64,000 nt of DNA from Miltoncostaea sp963823515 (GTDB lineage: Bacteria > Actinomycetota > Thermoleophilia > Miltoncostaeales > Miltoncostaeaceae): NCBI GenBank assembly GCA_963823515.1, contig CAWGMB010000006.1, positions 310,001 to 374,000 on the forward strand, given 5' to 3'. The position numbers were made by a program, and so were the translations under genes. Under the pieces are notes generated by a model. It was given only the letters and a program-made list of their open reading frames with translations. It did no database searches and was not told the origin of the DNA. This document shows positions 8,274 to 19,144 of this stretch, piece after piece. The stretch's first letter is position 1, and every line of letters starts with the position of its first letter.

Positions 8274-9187
8274 AGGAGCACCGCCCGCCACGCCGGCAGA
8301 GTAAGGGTTGAGAGCAGGGTCGTGACGACGACCGCGCCCGCGAGCACGTCGGAGCGGAGCCCCGAGCGGGCGCCGATCACCAGCGACATCATCGCGGTGG
8401 GCATGGCGGCCATGATCACGACCGTGTTGAACACGTCGTCGCGGAAGCGGAAGGCCTCGGCGATGGCCACGCCGATCAGCGCCGCGACCCCCAACCGCAT
8501 CACCACCACGTAGCCGACCTCGGCCCAGATCCGACCCAGCCCCCGGAACTCGATCATCAGGCCGGCGTAGAGCATCGTCAGCGGCAGGGTCGCGGCGCCC
8601 AGGATCTCGAAGGGGCGCTCCACGATGGCCGGCAGGTCGATGCCCGCCAGGTTGACGGCGATGCCCGCGGCGAGGGCCCAGTTGGGCGGCAGGCGCAGGA
8701 ACAGCGCGAGGCCGGCGGCCAGTGGCGGGCGCGGGGCGTCGTGGTGGCGGCCGTAGGCGTCGGCGATCGCCACCGTCGAGGTCCAGGTGATGATCCCCGT
8801 GCACAGCGCGTCGTACATCACCGCCGCCGGCAGGGAGAAGCCGCTGCCCGACGCGGCGATCAGCGGCAGCCCGAAGAACCCGGTGTTGCCGACGGCGGTC
8901 GCCACGATCATCGCGCCGGCGCGAGGGCGCTCCATCCTCCACAGGCGCACCGAGACGGCGACGATGCCGAGCAGGATGACGTGCAGCGCGAGGCCCGCGA
9001 CCGGCACCAGCAGCAGGGAGGCGTGCAGGTCGGCGCGGACCAGGATGAGGAAGATCAGCGGCGGCAGGGCGAGGTTGATGACCACCCTCACCAGCAGGGG
9101 GCCGTCCTCGCGGGAGATGATGCCGCCACGGCGCGCGAGGGCCCCGGCCAGGATGATCAGGAGTGCCCCGAGGGCGGTCTCGGTCAT
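8270..9187 (-). CDS. AEC-family (auxin efflux carrier-like) membrane transporter
   Basis: 305-residue, almost wholly hydrophobic protein with about ten membrane segments in two halves. The family-typical motifs are present: a short N-terminal helix, a conserved Pro in LALPPLIFL, and the central VGNTGFFGLPLI, where crossover Asn/Gly/Pro residues lie. The last helices read MPTAMMSLVIG. AEC members export auxin or malate-like organic acids; the substrate cannot be assigned. It is translationally coupled to pyrF, which may only reflect co-transcription. Confidence 0.85.
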   Translation of the reverse strand: MTETALGALLIILAGALARRGGIISREDGPLLVRVVINLALPPLIFLILVRADLHASLLLVPVAGLALHVILLGIVAVSVRLWRMERPRAGAMIVATAVGNTGFFGLPLIAASGSGFSLPAAVMYDALCTGIITWTSTVAIADAYGRHHDAPRPPLAAGLALFLRLPPNWALAAGIAVNLAGIDLPAIVERPFEILGAATLPLTMLYAGLMIEFRGLGRIWAEVGYVVVMRLGVAALIGVAIAEAFRFRDDVFNTVVIMAAMPTAMMSLVIGARSGLRSDVLAGAVVVTTLLSTLTLPAWRAVLL

Positions 9188-9238
9188 CCGGGGCTCACCG
9201 CGCGAGGCTACCAGCGGCCCGGGCCGCGGCCCGGGAGC

Positions 9239-10715
9239 TCAGGAGGGCGGCAGCACCTCGCGCCAGTAGTAGGTGGCCCAGGTGCCCTCGAGGATCGGGT
9301 AGAAGGGCGGGCGCAGCCGCTGGAGCGTCTCGTCGTAGTTGTACTCGCGGCTGTCGAACATCGACGCGTAGCCGCCGTCGAAGGTCGTCTGCGAGCCGGT
9401 GTAGGTCATCGACGAGTGGTTGCCGTCGGGGCTGCCCTGGTGGGTGCGCCACTTGCCCGACTGGGCCAGCGAGGCGGCCCGCCAGGTGAGCACCGACGGG
9501 GTGTACTTGGTGACGATGATCTCGTTGGCCGCGATCAGGCCGAGCACGTCGTCGCCCGACGCCGCGTAGGAGATGTTGCCGCCGACGAAGACGTTGCCCT
9601 TGCTGGCGATCGTGACGCGGCCGTTGACCACCGAGGGGCGCGGTCCGACGGTGGAGCCGCACGAGTCGGTCTTGTTGGTGCCGTCCGAGACGATCACCGA
9701 CTGCTCGAAGTACATGGCGCCGTTGGCCGGCACGTTGACCGTGGCCGGGCACCCGATGGTGTTGAGGCTCTGACCCGGATCGGGGGTACCGGTGATCTTG
9801 AAGACCCGTGCCCGGCCGTCGGCCAGGAACTGGACGAGCCAGGCGCTGGCGGTCGGGTCGTTCCACGCCGTGCCCCCGGCCGTGGCCGCGTCCTTGATGT
9901 CCAGGCGCGACTGCGTGAAGTGGCTGAAGTCGATCGGCGTCGGGAACTTCTTCTGGAACGACGGAGTGGTGGCCGAGTCGTAGGCGCCGGCGCGGAAGAC
10001 CGCGGCCGGAGTCGAGGAGCTCGGGCAGGAGAAACTGCCACTCGAGCAGGCCCAATGCTGGGCGTAGGCCGGGGCCTCCGCCACGCCTGTGTGGTTGATG
10101 TCCTCCGCCGAGTAGAGCTTGCCCGTCGTGGTGGCGGTGGAGCCGTACTTGATGGTGGCGTTCGAGATGATCTGGAAGTCGGCGATCGACGCCGGGTGGA
10201 TCTGGCTCTGCACCGACCGGGTGACGGGCGTGGGGCTGTTGCGCCCGGACTGCCCCGTGGACTGGATCGTCACGAGGTCCGAGCCCGCCGCGGGCGGGCG
10301 TGATGCGCAGCGAGTAGGCGGCCGTTCCGAAGCGCGCGTCCTGGATCTGCGACCAGGTCTGGGAGGGGCCCGCATAGGTCCAGCTGACGCCCGGCGTCCA
10401 CGCCGTGCCGGGTGCGTGCACGGCGCCGTACGGGTCGATGCGCGGGTCCTCCGCCCGGTCGATCCAGTGGTCGAAGTAGCGCGGGTCCTCGACGAGTCGC
10501 GACTCGTACTCGCTGATGCCCGCGTCGGCGGCCTGGAGGGCGATGTCGGTGCGCCCCTGGCGCGCCGTCTGCTGGGTGCTGCTGCGCGCGAACGAGAGGC
10601 TGGCCAGCACGAGGAGCGCGAGGATCCCCGTGATCGCGATCGTGGTGATGAGACTGACGCCGGCCTGGGGGCCGCCGCGGCGGGGACTAGACGATGGCAT
10701 TGCGGAGTGCGACAT
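9239..10715 (-). CDS. PilX-like pilus-associated membrane protein, frameshifted
   Basis: Third gene of a pilin-like operon. The N-terminus MSHSAMPSSSPRRGG precedes one hydrophobic helix (VSLITTIAITGILALLVLAS) without the classic Phe-Thr-Leu-Ile-Glu cleavage site, as in PilX/minor pilin accessory proteins. A large extracellular domain rich in Thr, Ser and Asn follows, with GNVFVGGNISYA and two Cys pairs. The frame breaks near 10291-10302: SLRITPA continues in the next frame as AAGSDLVTIQST, meaning one gained or two lost bases in a GC run. The frame is then open to TGA 9239. A second possible start (ATG 10700) lies downstream. Likely secreted or anchored as part of a pilus or pseudopilus. Confidence 0.7.
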
Positions 10716-11337
10716 CCGTGGTCAGCTCCAGCGTCGTGGCCTTGTTGCCGGTCTTCTGGCTCACGAGGAGCCGGATCGAGATCTGGGCGATGTCGAGGGT
10801 CTGGGTGGCCGTCGGCGTCGCGGGCAGGGCAGTCCCGTCCTCCATGACGGCGGTGAAAGCGGCGGCCGCGCCGTTCGAGAGGGCCTCGATCAGCACCTCC
10901 GACTGGCGGTAGGAGCCGTAGGTGAACGGCGCCACGGCCCCGACCGGATCGGCCGCCTCGCGGATCAGCTGGTCGGCGACGATCGAGTAGCGGACCTTCT
11001 GGGGGCGCGGAACGGTGTCCGACGTCGCGCGGGAGGGGTCAACGTACAGCTCGATGACAGTGGGGCTGAGGGAGATGACCGGGGCCGCGATCCCGCCGTT
11101 CGGGCTCACCGACTGGCGGATGTCGGTCGCGAGGCGGTCGATCGCGGTGCGCCCGGCGGACTGCGCCCGCGCCTGCGACTCGCTGGTGCGGGCCGAGTTG
11201 ACGCCGGAGAAGAAGAATGCGAACAGGCCCAGGGCGAAGATCGACGACAGGACGATGCCCATCAGCAGTTCGATGAGGGTGAACCCCCCCTGGTGGTGGC
11301 GGGAGCGGGTGTGCACGGGGGCGTGGAGGCGGCTCAT
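10687..11337 (-). CDS. Prepilin-type protein (PilW/GspJ-like)
   Basis: 216 residues. A short leader ends in HHQGGFTLIELLMGIVLSSIF: a type III signal with cleavage expected between Gly and Phe and Glu at +5, followed by the hydrophobic assembly helix. The remainder has RTAIDRLATDIRQSVSPNGG and a beta-rich C-terminal domain, as in minor pilins of the PilW/GspJ type. It overlaps the preceding prepilin gene by 4 bp and the following PilX-like gene by 29 bp. The prepilin peptidase and assembly ATPase needed for its use are not in this window. Confidence 0.88.
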   Translation of the reverse strand: MSRLHAPVHTRSRHHQGGFTLIELLMGIVLSSIFALGLFAFFFSGVNSARTSESQARAQSAGRTAIDRLATDIRQSVSPNGGIAAPVISLSPTVIELYVDPSRATSDTVPRPQKVRYSIVADQLIREAADPVGAVAPFTYGSYRQSEVLIEALSNGAAAAFTAVMEDGTALPATPTATQTLDIAQISIRLLVSQKTGNKATTLELTTDVALRNAIV

Positions 11338-12899
11338 GGGACCGAGTAGGTCTTGAGCTGGCCGCCGGTGGCCGAGACGACCTTGCCGGCGCTCCAGGTG
11401 GGCGTCCCGCCCGAGAAGCCGGTGGCGATGTAGGCCATGTAGCTGCCCCCGGCCAGGCCGGTGAAGTCGGCGTAGCCGAAGTTACTGGTGGTCTGAGACG
11501 CATCGTAGGTGCCCGAGAGCGCCTGCAGGCGCACCAGCCGGTTCGAGGCCCCCGCGTCGAGGCGGATGGTGCCGGTGGTCGCCGAGGGCGGCATGTAGAT
11601 GGTGACCGGCGTCACCTGGTCCTGGTTCACCGAGGCCAGGACCGAGCCGGCGCCGTAGCCGGGATGGGCGACCGAAACGACGTAGCTGGCGGAGCCCGAA
11701 GGCGGAAGGCAGAAGCGGACGAAGCCGTTGGCGTCGGCCGTGCGGACGCGAGGGGCGAGGTTCGCCTGGCCGCCCGAGACCTGGACCTGCGCACCGAAGA
11801 CGGGCGGATTGCCCGACTGGAGGCCACGCACGGTGACATCGAGATAGCCGCTCGGCGAGCGCGTCAGGGCGAAGTCGAACGTCTCCGTCAGGTTGGTCGG
11901 ATAGCCCGTCGGCACCGGCCGCTGGATCGAGCCGTCGAGATAGCAGTCGGCCTGGGCGTTGACCGTGAAGTTGGACAGGCTCGGCTGGATGCCCTTCCCG
12001 CCGATCGTGGAGAAGACGTATGCGCCGGTGGTGCCGGACTTCTGCTCGCTCAGGACGTCGGGCCCGGGGGTCGTCACCTGGGCCGTGGAGTACTCGGTGA
12101 TCATCTGACCCGTCGCGGCGTCGCGCAGGTTCACGTTGATCGTCGCCCGGCGGTACACCTTGAGCGTGGTGTTCCAGGTCTGGGAGGCGGTGAGGTGCTG
12201 CTGCGCCAGCGCCGGGATGTTGTCGGGGTGGGTGACCCAGGGGTCGGCCAGCCCGACGGTGAGGCGGTACTTGTACTTGGGGTCGTTCACCGGGATCGCG
12301 CTCGGCTGGAGGCCGGCGAAGACGACCTTGCCGTCGGCCCCCGTCGAGCGGGTCTGGGAGGGCGATGTGCTCAGGTCGGCCGTGACCGGGGCGCCCGCGA
12401 CCGGCTGGTCGGTGAGGGCGTCGATGACCGTCGCGATGATCGTCGACTTGCCGGAGATCGCGCCGATCGAAGGCGGCGAGACGAGCGTCGTCTGCGTGTA
12501 CGCGCGGGCCCGGTTGGTCTGGGGGGTGACCGTGACGGCCACCTTCTTGTAGTTGACGTAGGTCTGCGGCTGGCCGAGCGCCGGGTCGTCCACGTAGACC
12601 ACATCGACGTCCACCTTGTAGGTGACCAGCCCGACGACCACGTTGCGGGTCGCCGCGATCACGCCCGGCGGGCTGCCGCCGACCAGGCCCACGTCGTCGT
12701 AGGGCATGCGGTGGGCGCGGTCGAGCTCGGCGGATGCCAGCTTGTTGGCCGTGGTCTCGACCTTGGAGGTGCCGAGCGCGGCGCTGGTCTGGGCAAGCCC
12801 CTGGGCGATCCCCCCGGCGACGATCGCCAGGATGACGATGCCGACCAGGATCTCGATGTACGAGAACCCGGCCTGTCGCGATCCCCTGCGTGAGCTCAC
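11334..12899 (-). CDS. Large prepilin with Ig-like/carboxypeptidase-regulatory repeats
   Basis: First gene of the pilin operon, about 521 residues from GTG 12899, chosen because GAGAGGGAG precedes it at good spacing and it gives a short leader (SSRRGSRQAG) before the methylation-type motif FSYIEILVGIVILAIV. An in-frame start at 12962 would add 21 residues. After the helix comes a pilin-like segment and then at least three beta-sandwich modules with the pattern ISGKSTIIATVIDALT...VAGAPVTA and TGADGKVVFAGLQPS, typical of carboxypeptidase-regulatory-like folds. This is an unusually long pilin and is probably a displayed adhesin or stalk subunit. Function in detail unknown. Confidence 0.82.
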   Translation of the reverse strand: MSSRRGSRQAGFSYIEILVGIVILAIVAGGIAQGLAQTSAALGTSKVETTANKLASAELDRAHRMPYDDVGLVGGSPPGVIAATRNVVVGLVTYKVDVDVVYVDDPALGQPQTYVNYKKVAVTVTPQTNRARAYTQTTLVSPPSIGAISGKSTIIATVIDALTDQPVAGAPVTADLSTSPSQTRSTGADGKVVFAGLQPSAIPVNDPKYKYRLTVGLADPWVTHPDNIPALAQQHLTASQTWNTTLKVYRRATINVNLRDAATGQMITEYSTAQVTTPGPDVLSEQKSGTTGAYVFSTIGGKGIQPSLSNFTVNAQADCYLDGSIQRPVPTGYPTNLTETFDFALTRSPSGYLDVTVRGLQSGNPPVFGAQVQVSGGQANLAPRVRTADANGFVRFCLPPSGSASYVVSVAHPGYGAGSVLASVNQDQVTPVTIYMPPSATTGTIRLDAGASNRLVRLQALSGTYDASQTTSNFGYADFTGLAGGSYMAYIATGFSGGTPTWSAGKVVSATGGQLKTYSVP

Positions 12900-13037
12900 C
12901 CGGCTCTCCCTCTCATCCGCGCACCGCCGACGTCCCTCCCGCGGGCCGGCCGGCGTAGGCACCGGACAGACAGCACATCCCCCCTATCGGCCGCCGGGTC
13001 GCGGGGCTTGATGGGCCGTCACGGCTAGGATCGCCGG

Positions 13038-14909
<1,872 letters not shown>

Positions 14910-14952
14910 CGCCGGAGCCGACGCGCAGCGAACGACGCCTGCGGCGAGGGCC

Positions 14953-16428
14953 TCAGCCGCGCGGCGCACTCTCGAGCCCGGCGCACACCGTCTCCAGCAC
15001 CGCGATGCGCGCGTGCGGCTTGTCCTCGGCGCTCACCAGGTGCCAGGGCGCGTCATGGGTCGAGGTGCGCAGCACCATCTGGTCGACCGCGCGCTCGTAG
15101 TCGTCCCAGCGCTCGCGGTTGCGGTAGTCCTGGTCGGTCAGCTTGTACTTCTTGTAGGGGGTTCGCGCCCGGGCCTCGAAGCGGGCCAGCTGCTCCTCGC
15201 GGGAGATGTGGAGCCAGAACTTCTGGAGCAGGCAGCCGGCCTCGACGAGCTGCTCCTCGAAGTCGTTGATCTCGTCGTAGGCGCGCTGCCACTCGGCGTC
15301 GGTGGCCAAGCCCTCGACCCGCTCGACCAGCACCCGGCCGTACCAGGAGCGGTCGAAGACCACGAGCTCGCCGGCGCGGGGCAGATCGCGCCAGAAGCGC
15401 CACAGGTAGTGATATCGGCGCTCGTCGGCGGTCGGGGCGGCGACCGGGATCACCCGGTAGTCGCCGACCTCCAGGGCCCCGGTGCACCGGCGGATGACGC
15501 CCCCCTTTCCTGCGGCGTCCCACCCCTCGAACACCAGGACCATCGGCAGCCCGGCCTCGCGGGCCTCGCGCGCCAGTCCGTGGAGGCGCGCCTGGAGCCC
15601 GTCGAGGAGCTCGCGGTACCGCGAGCGCGGCATGCGCGCGGAGAGGTCGATCTGGGAGAGCACGGTGGCCTGGTCCGTGCGGGGGGCGAACATCTCGGGC
15701 GGGGCGCTCGGGCCGTCGGTGGCGGGCGCGGCGAGGCGGGCGGTGAGCGCGTCGAGGATCGTCCGGGCCGCGAGCACGTCGCGATAGCGCTCGTCGGTCG
15801 CCTCGATGACCGTCCATGGGGCGCCGGGCGCGGAGGTCCGGCGCAGGATCCGCTCGACGAGAGGGCGCGCCTCGGGCATCGTCTCGAGCATCTCCCAGTC
15901 GCGGGGGTGGATGCGCCAGCCGCCCGCCCGCTCCCCGCCCGCCTCGAGGCGGGCGCGCTGCTCGCGCGCCGGAGTGTGCAGGAACAGCTTGACCACCAGC
16001 GCGCCGTCGGCCAGCAGCTCGGCCTGCAGCACCTCCAGGTGCCGGGTCCAGGTCTCGAGGGCGGCGTCGTCGATCTCGCCGGCGACCCGGGCGACGACCT
16101 GGCGCAGCAACCCTCCCGCCCAGATCGCGATGCGCCCGTCCGACGGCATCGCCCTCCAGAGGCGCCACTGCCGGGGCCGCTCGTCCTCCTCGGGGCGCGG
16201 ATCTCCGAACACGCTGGTGTCGATGTAGCGGGCGTCCATCCAGCCGTGCAGCCGCTTGACGAGGTCGCTCGCGGCCGACGCGTCGTCTCCGGCCACCACC
16301 ACGATCACCGGGAAGTCCGCGCTCTCCAGATCGAACTGGGCGTTCAGCAGCCCGACGCGCAGCCCGGGGACGACCTCCTTGAAGTCCTCCTTGCTCAGCC
16401 GGTTGCCGGCCTCGGCCGCTTCGAGCAC
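14953..16428 (-). CDS. Polyphosphate:AMP phosphotransferase-type PPK2 protein (two-domain)
   Basis: 491 residues from GTG 16428, placed by the strong GGAGGGGG ribosome site upstream. Two PPK2 domains in tandem. The N-terminal one has lost its P-loop (AGDDASAASDLVKRL in place of GxDxxGK). The C-terminal one is intact: VFEGWDAAGKGGVIRRCTGAL near residue 300, DRSWYGRVLVERV and the lid region ISREEQLARFEARA. This asymmetry and the length match the class II two-domain PPK2 proteins (PAP) that transfer phosphate from polyphosphate to AMP. It links polyphosphate to nucleotide pools in the cytoplasm. The gene ends close to the convergent GH15 gene. Confidence 0.88.
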   Translation of the reverse strand: MLEAAEAGNRLSKEDFKEVVPGLRVGLLNAQFDLESADFPVIVVVAGDDASAASDLVKRLHGWMDARYIDTSVFGDPRPEEDERPRQWRLWRAMPSDGRIAIWAGGLLRQVVARVAGEIDDAALETWTRHLEVLQAELLADGALVVKLFLHTPAREQRARLEAGGERAGGWRIHPRDWEMLETMPEARPLVERILRRTSAPGAPWTVIEATDERYRDVLAARTILDALTARLAAPATDGPSAPPEMFAPRTDQATVLSQIDLSARMPRSRYRELLDGLQARLHGLAREAREAGLPMVLVFEGWDAAGKGGVIRRCTGALEVGDYRVIPVAAPTADERRYHYLWRFWRDLPRAGELVVFDRSWYGRVLVERVEGLATDAEWQRAYDEINDFEEQLVEAGCLLQKFWLHISREEQLARFEARARTPYKKYKLTDQDYRNRERWDDYERAVDQMVLRTSTHDAPWHLVSAEDKPHARIAVLETVCAGLESAPRG

Positions 16429-16451
16429 GCCCGCCCCCCTCCGTCGTCGGC

Positions 16452-16480
16452 CGGGAGCCGGCGGGACTCGCCGGCTCCCG
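16452..16480 (-). promoter_or_regulatory. Perfect 12-bp inverted repeat upstream of the polyphosphate enzyme
   Basis: CGGGAGCCGGCG and CGCCGGCTCCCG flank a 5-base loop, 24 bp upstream of the GTG start at 16428. No T-run follows on either strand. It could be a second terminator for groEL, or a 5' leader hairpin of the polyphosphate phosphotransferase gene. Confidence 0.45.
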
Positions 16481-16579
16481 TGGGAAGAGTACGGGCGCGG
16501 AGCGCGCGGTGGGCGCGTGGCGATGACCCCGTCCCGGCGGTGCACCGCCGGCGCCGGCCGCCGATCGGGGCGTCAACGA

Positions 16580-16612
16580 CGACGGGGGCCCCGGTTCCGC
16601 GGGCCCCCGTCG
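16580..16612 (-). terminator. groESL terminator hairpin
   Basis: A 12-bp perfect stem (CGACGGGGGCCC with GGGCCCCCGTCG) and 9-base loop, starting 28 bp past the groEL stop. On the minus strand it is followed by TCGTT rather than a long T-run. Stem strength and position make a terminator likely. Confidence 0.6.
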
Positions 16613-16639
16613 CACATCCACCTCCGGCGTGAGCCGGTG

Positions 16640-18286
16640 CTACATCATCCCGCCGCCCATACCCATGCCGCCCATGTTCGGGGACATGCCCCCCATGCCG
16701 CCGGCTCCGCCGTCGTCGTCGGGGGCGTCGGCCACCACGCACTCGGTGGTGATGATGTTCTTGGCGATCGAGGCCGCGTTCTGCAGCGCCGAGCGGGTGA
16801 CCATGGCCGGGTCGATGATGCCGGCCTTGACCAGGTCCACGTACTCGCCGGTGTCGACGTTGAGGCCGATGCCGGCCTTCTTGGACTTGACCTCGCCGAC
16901 CACCACCGAGCCCTCCAGGCCGGCGTTCTCGGCCAGCTGGCGAAGCGGCTCCTCGAGCGCGCGGCGCACGATCGAGGCGCCGGTGGCCTCATCGCCGGTG
17001 AGGGCGAGGCCGTCCAGGGCCTTGATCGAGTTGACCAGCACCACGCCGCCGCCGGGGACCACGCCCTCCTCGAGGGCGGCGCGGGTCGCCTGCAGGGCGT
17101 CCTCGACCCGGTGCTTCTTCTCCTTCATCTCGGTCTCGGTGGCGGCGCCGACCTTGACGACCGCCACGCCGCCGGCGAGCTTGGCCAGGCGCTCCTGGAG
17201 CTTCTCGCGGTCGAAGTCCGAGTCGGTGGTGTCGATCTCGGCCTTGATCTGCTTGATGCGGCCCTTGATCTCGTCCGAGTCGCCGGCGCCGTCGATGATC
17301 GTGGTGGTGTCCTTGGTGATCACGACCTTGCGGGCGCGCCCGAGCTGGGCCATCTGGGTGTTGGCCAGCTTGAGGCCCATCTCCTCGGCGATCACCTCGC
17401 CGCCGGTGAGGATGGCGATGTCCTCGAGCATGCGCTTGCGCCGGTCGCCGAAGCCGGGGGCCTTGACGGCGATGCCGGTGAAGGTGCCGCGCAGCTTGTT
17501 GACGATCAGGGTCGCCAGGGCCTCGCCCTCGACGTCCTCGGCGATGATCAGGAGCGGGCGGCCCTGGCCGATGACCTGCTCGAGCAGCGGCAGGACGTCC
17601 TGGACCGAGGAGATCTTGCCGCCGTGGATCAGCAGGAAGGGGTCGTCGAGGACGGCCTCCATGCGATCCTGGTCGGTGACCATGTAGGGGCTCATGTAGC
17701 CGCGGTCGAACTGCATGCCCTCGGTGAACTCGAGGTCCATGCCGAAGGTCTGGCCCTCCTCGACGTTGACCACGCCGTCCTTGCCGACCTTCTCGATGGC
17801 GTCGGAGATGACATCGCCGATGGCGCGGTCGCGGCTGGAGATGGCCGCCACCCGGGCGATGTCCTCCTTGCCCGAGACCTCCTTGGACTGCTTGGCGATC
17901 TCGCCGACCACGATGTCCACGGCGGCCTCGATGCCGCGCTTGAGGCCCATCGGGTTGGCGCCGGCGGCCACGTTCTTGAGGCCCTCGCGCACGATCGCCT
18001 GGGCCAGCACGGTCGCGGTGGTGGTGCCGTCACCGGCGACGTCGTTGGTGGCGGTGGCCACCTCGCGCACCAGCTGGGCGCCCTGGTTCTCGAAGACGTC
18101 CTCGAGGTCGATCTCGCGGGCGATGGTGACGCCGTCGTTGGTGATCGTGGGGGCGCCGAACTTCTTGTCGAGGACCACGTAGCGGCCCTTGGGGCCCAGG
18201 GTCACCTTGACCGCGTCGGCCAGGGTGTTGACCCCGCGCTCGAGCGCGCGGCGGGCGTCCTCGTTGAACTTGATCAGCTTTGCCAT
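16640..18286 (-). CDS. groL: Chaperonin GroEL (60 kDa)
   Basis: 548-residue ring chaperonin that refolds proteins with GroES and ATP. AKLIKFNEDARRALERGVN begins the equatorial domain. The ATP-binding motif GDGTTTATVLAQAIV is near residue 87, the apical domain carries KAPGFGDRRKRMLEDIAIL, and the C-terminal tail is the usual Gly-Met-rich repeat (GGAGGMGGM...GGGMM). Length is standard. It lies 57 bp after groES on the same strand, under the upstream CIRCE operator, so it is expected to be heat-inducible through HrcA. Confidence 0.98.
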   Translation of the reverse strand: MAKLIKFNEDARRALERGVNTLADAVKVTLGPKGRYVVLDKKFGAPTITNDGVTIAREIDLEDVFENQGAQLVREVATATNDVAGDGTTTATVLAQAIVREGLKNVAAGANPMGLKRGIEAAVDIVVGEIAKQSKEVSGKEDIARVAAISSRDRAIGDVISDAIEKVGKDGVVNVEEGQTFGMDLEFTEGMQFDRGYMSPYMVTDQDRMEAVLDDPFLLIHGGKISSVQDVLPLLEQVIGQGRPLLIIAEDVEGEALATLIVNKLRGTFTGIAVKAPGFGDRRKRMLEDIAILTGGEVIAEEMGLKLANTQMAQLGRARKVVITKDTTTIIDGAGDSDEIKGRIKQIKAEIDTTDSDFDREKLQERLAKLAGGVAVVKVGAATETEMKEKKHRVEDALQATRAALEEGVVPGGGVVLVNSIKALDGLALTGDEATGASIVRRALEEPLRQLAENAGLEGSVVVGEVKSKKAGIGLNVDTGEYVDLVKAGIIDPAMVTRSALQNAASIAKNIITTECVVADAPDDDGGAGGMGGMSPNMGGMGMGGGMM

Positions 18287-18343
18287 ATCTGGCCCTTCTC
18301 CTTGCGTAATCCGGATGTCGGCGAGCTCGGGACGGCGCCCCGG

Positions 18344-18667
18344 CTACTTCTTCTTGGCGCCGGCCTTCTTCTTGGCCGGCGGGGCGGCGACGCGCGCGAG
18401 GATGTCGTGCTCGCTGAGGATGAGGACGTCCTGGCCCTCGAGCTTCACCTCGGTGCCGCCGTACTTCGAGTAGATGACCTCGTCGCCGTCGGAGACCTCG
18501 AGCGGGAGCCGCTCGCCGTCGACCCAACGACCCTCGCCCACCGCGAGGACGATGCCCCGCTGGGGCTTCTCGGCCGCCGTGTCCGGCAGCACCAGTCCGC
18601 TGGCGGTGACCTGCTCCTGCTCCACGGTCTTGACGATCACGCGATCGCCCAGAGGCTTCAGATTCAT
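18344..18667 (-). CDS. groES: Co-chaperonin GroES
   Basis: 107 residues from ATG 18667, with GGGAGG as ribosome site. The sequence shows the GroES beta-barrel: LKPLGDRVIVKTVEQE at the start, a mobile loop at EQVTASGLVLPDTAAEKPQ that contacts GroEL, and DEVIYSKYGGTEVKLEG. The C-terminus is extended by an Ala-Lys-rich tail (PPAKKKAGAKKK), about ten residues longer than the common form. Start chosen by the ribosome site and family N-terminus. Confidence 0.96.
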   Translation of the reverse strand: MNLKPLGDRVIVKTVEQEQVTASGLVLPDTAAEKPQRGIVLAVGEGRWVDGERLPLEVSDGDEVIYSKYGGTEVKLEGQDVLILSEHDILARVAAPPAKKKAGAKKK

Positions 18668-18740
18668 CGGCCCTCCCGGGTTCAAATGGGTGGCACTCCC
18701 GCACATGGCCCGGGCGCGACGCGCCGAACCTCGGGAACAC

Positions 18741-18767
18741 TTGGCACTCACAGCACAAGAGTGCCAG
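18741..18767 (-). promoter_or_regulatory. CIRCE operator (HrcA site) upstream of groES
   Basis: TTGGCACTC, nine bases, then GAGTGCCAG: a nine-base inverted repeat matching the CIRCE consensus TTAGCACTC-N9-GAGTGCTAA except for the T/A pair. It lies 74 bp upstream of groES. A further half site (TGGCACTCC) sits at 18691-18699. HrcA itself is not in the window. Confidence 0.88.
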
Positions 18768-18801
18768 GCGGACGATACCGGGTCGCCCGCCCGCCCGTCG
18801 A

Positions 18802-19137
18802 CTATCCGTTGGCCAGGCCCCTCAGGACGTCTCCGGCGCCGGCCTCGCCGGGGCGCACGAAGACCCACCACAAGTAGAAGCCGTCGCGCTGGTCCGAGGT
18901 GATCGCCGCGGCGGGCTCGGGGGCCGCGGGCGGCTCCACCTCGAAGAGCCGCCGCGCTAGTGCCTCGGCCCCGACACCCTCGACCCCCCAGTGCTCGGCC
19001 GCGAGGGCAACCGCGGCGGGCGGGCTCTGCCCGCCCCCGGCGTACGCCGCGCCGCAACCGCCGCAGAGGCCCGGCGCCGGCTCGGCCCCATCCGCCACGG
19101 CGGTCCCGCAGAGCGGGCAGACCAGACGCGGGGCCAT
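18802..19137 (-). CDS. Small zinc-ribbon protein
   Basis: 111 residues. The N-terminal zinc ribbon has CPLCGTAV and CGGCGAAY (two Cys-x-x-Cys knuckles), then a Pro/Ala-rich linker and a C-terminal segment ending in DGFYLWWVFVRPGE. No catalytic motif. Fifth gene of the rph-rdgB-SDR-membrane protein series, 7 bp after the preceding stop. Function unknown. Confidence 0.65.
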   Translation of the reverse strand: MAPRLVCPLCGTAVADGAEPAPGLCGGCGAAYAGGGQSPPAAVALAAEHWGVEGVGAEALARRLFEVEPPAAPEPAAAITSDQRDGFYLWWVFVRPGEAGAGDVLRGLANG

Positions 19138-19144
19138 GAGCAGG

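Noticed and set aside
16256..18877. 873-residue plus-strand open frame rich in Asp/Val/Leu/His
   Set aside because: Exact antisense of groEL/groES in the mirror frame; no independent motif.
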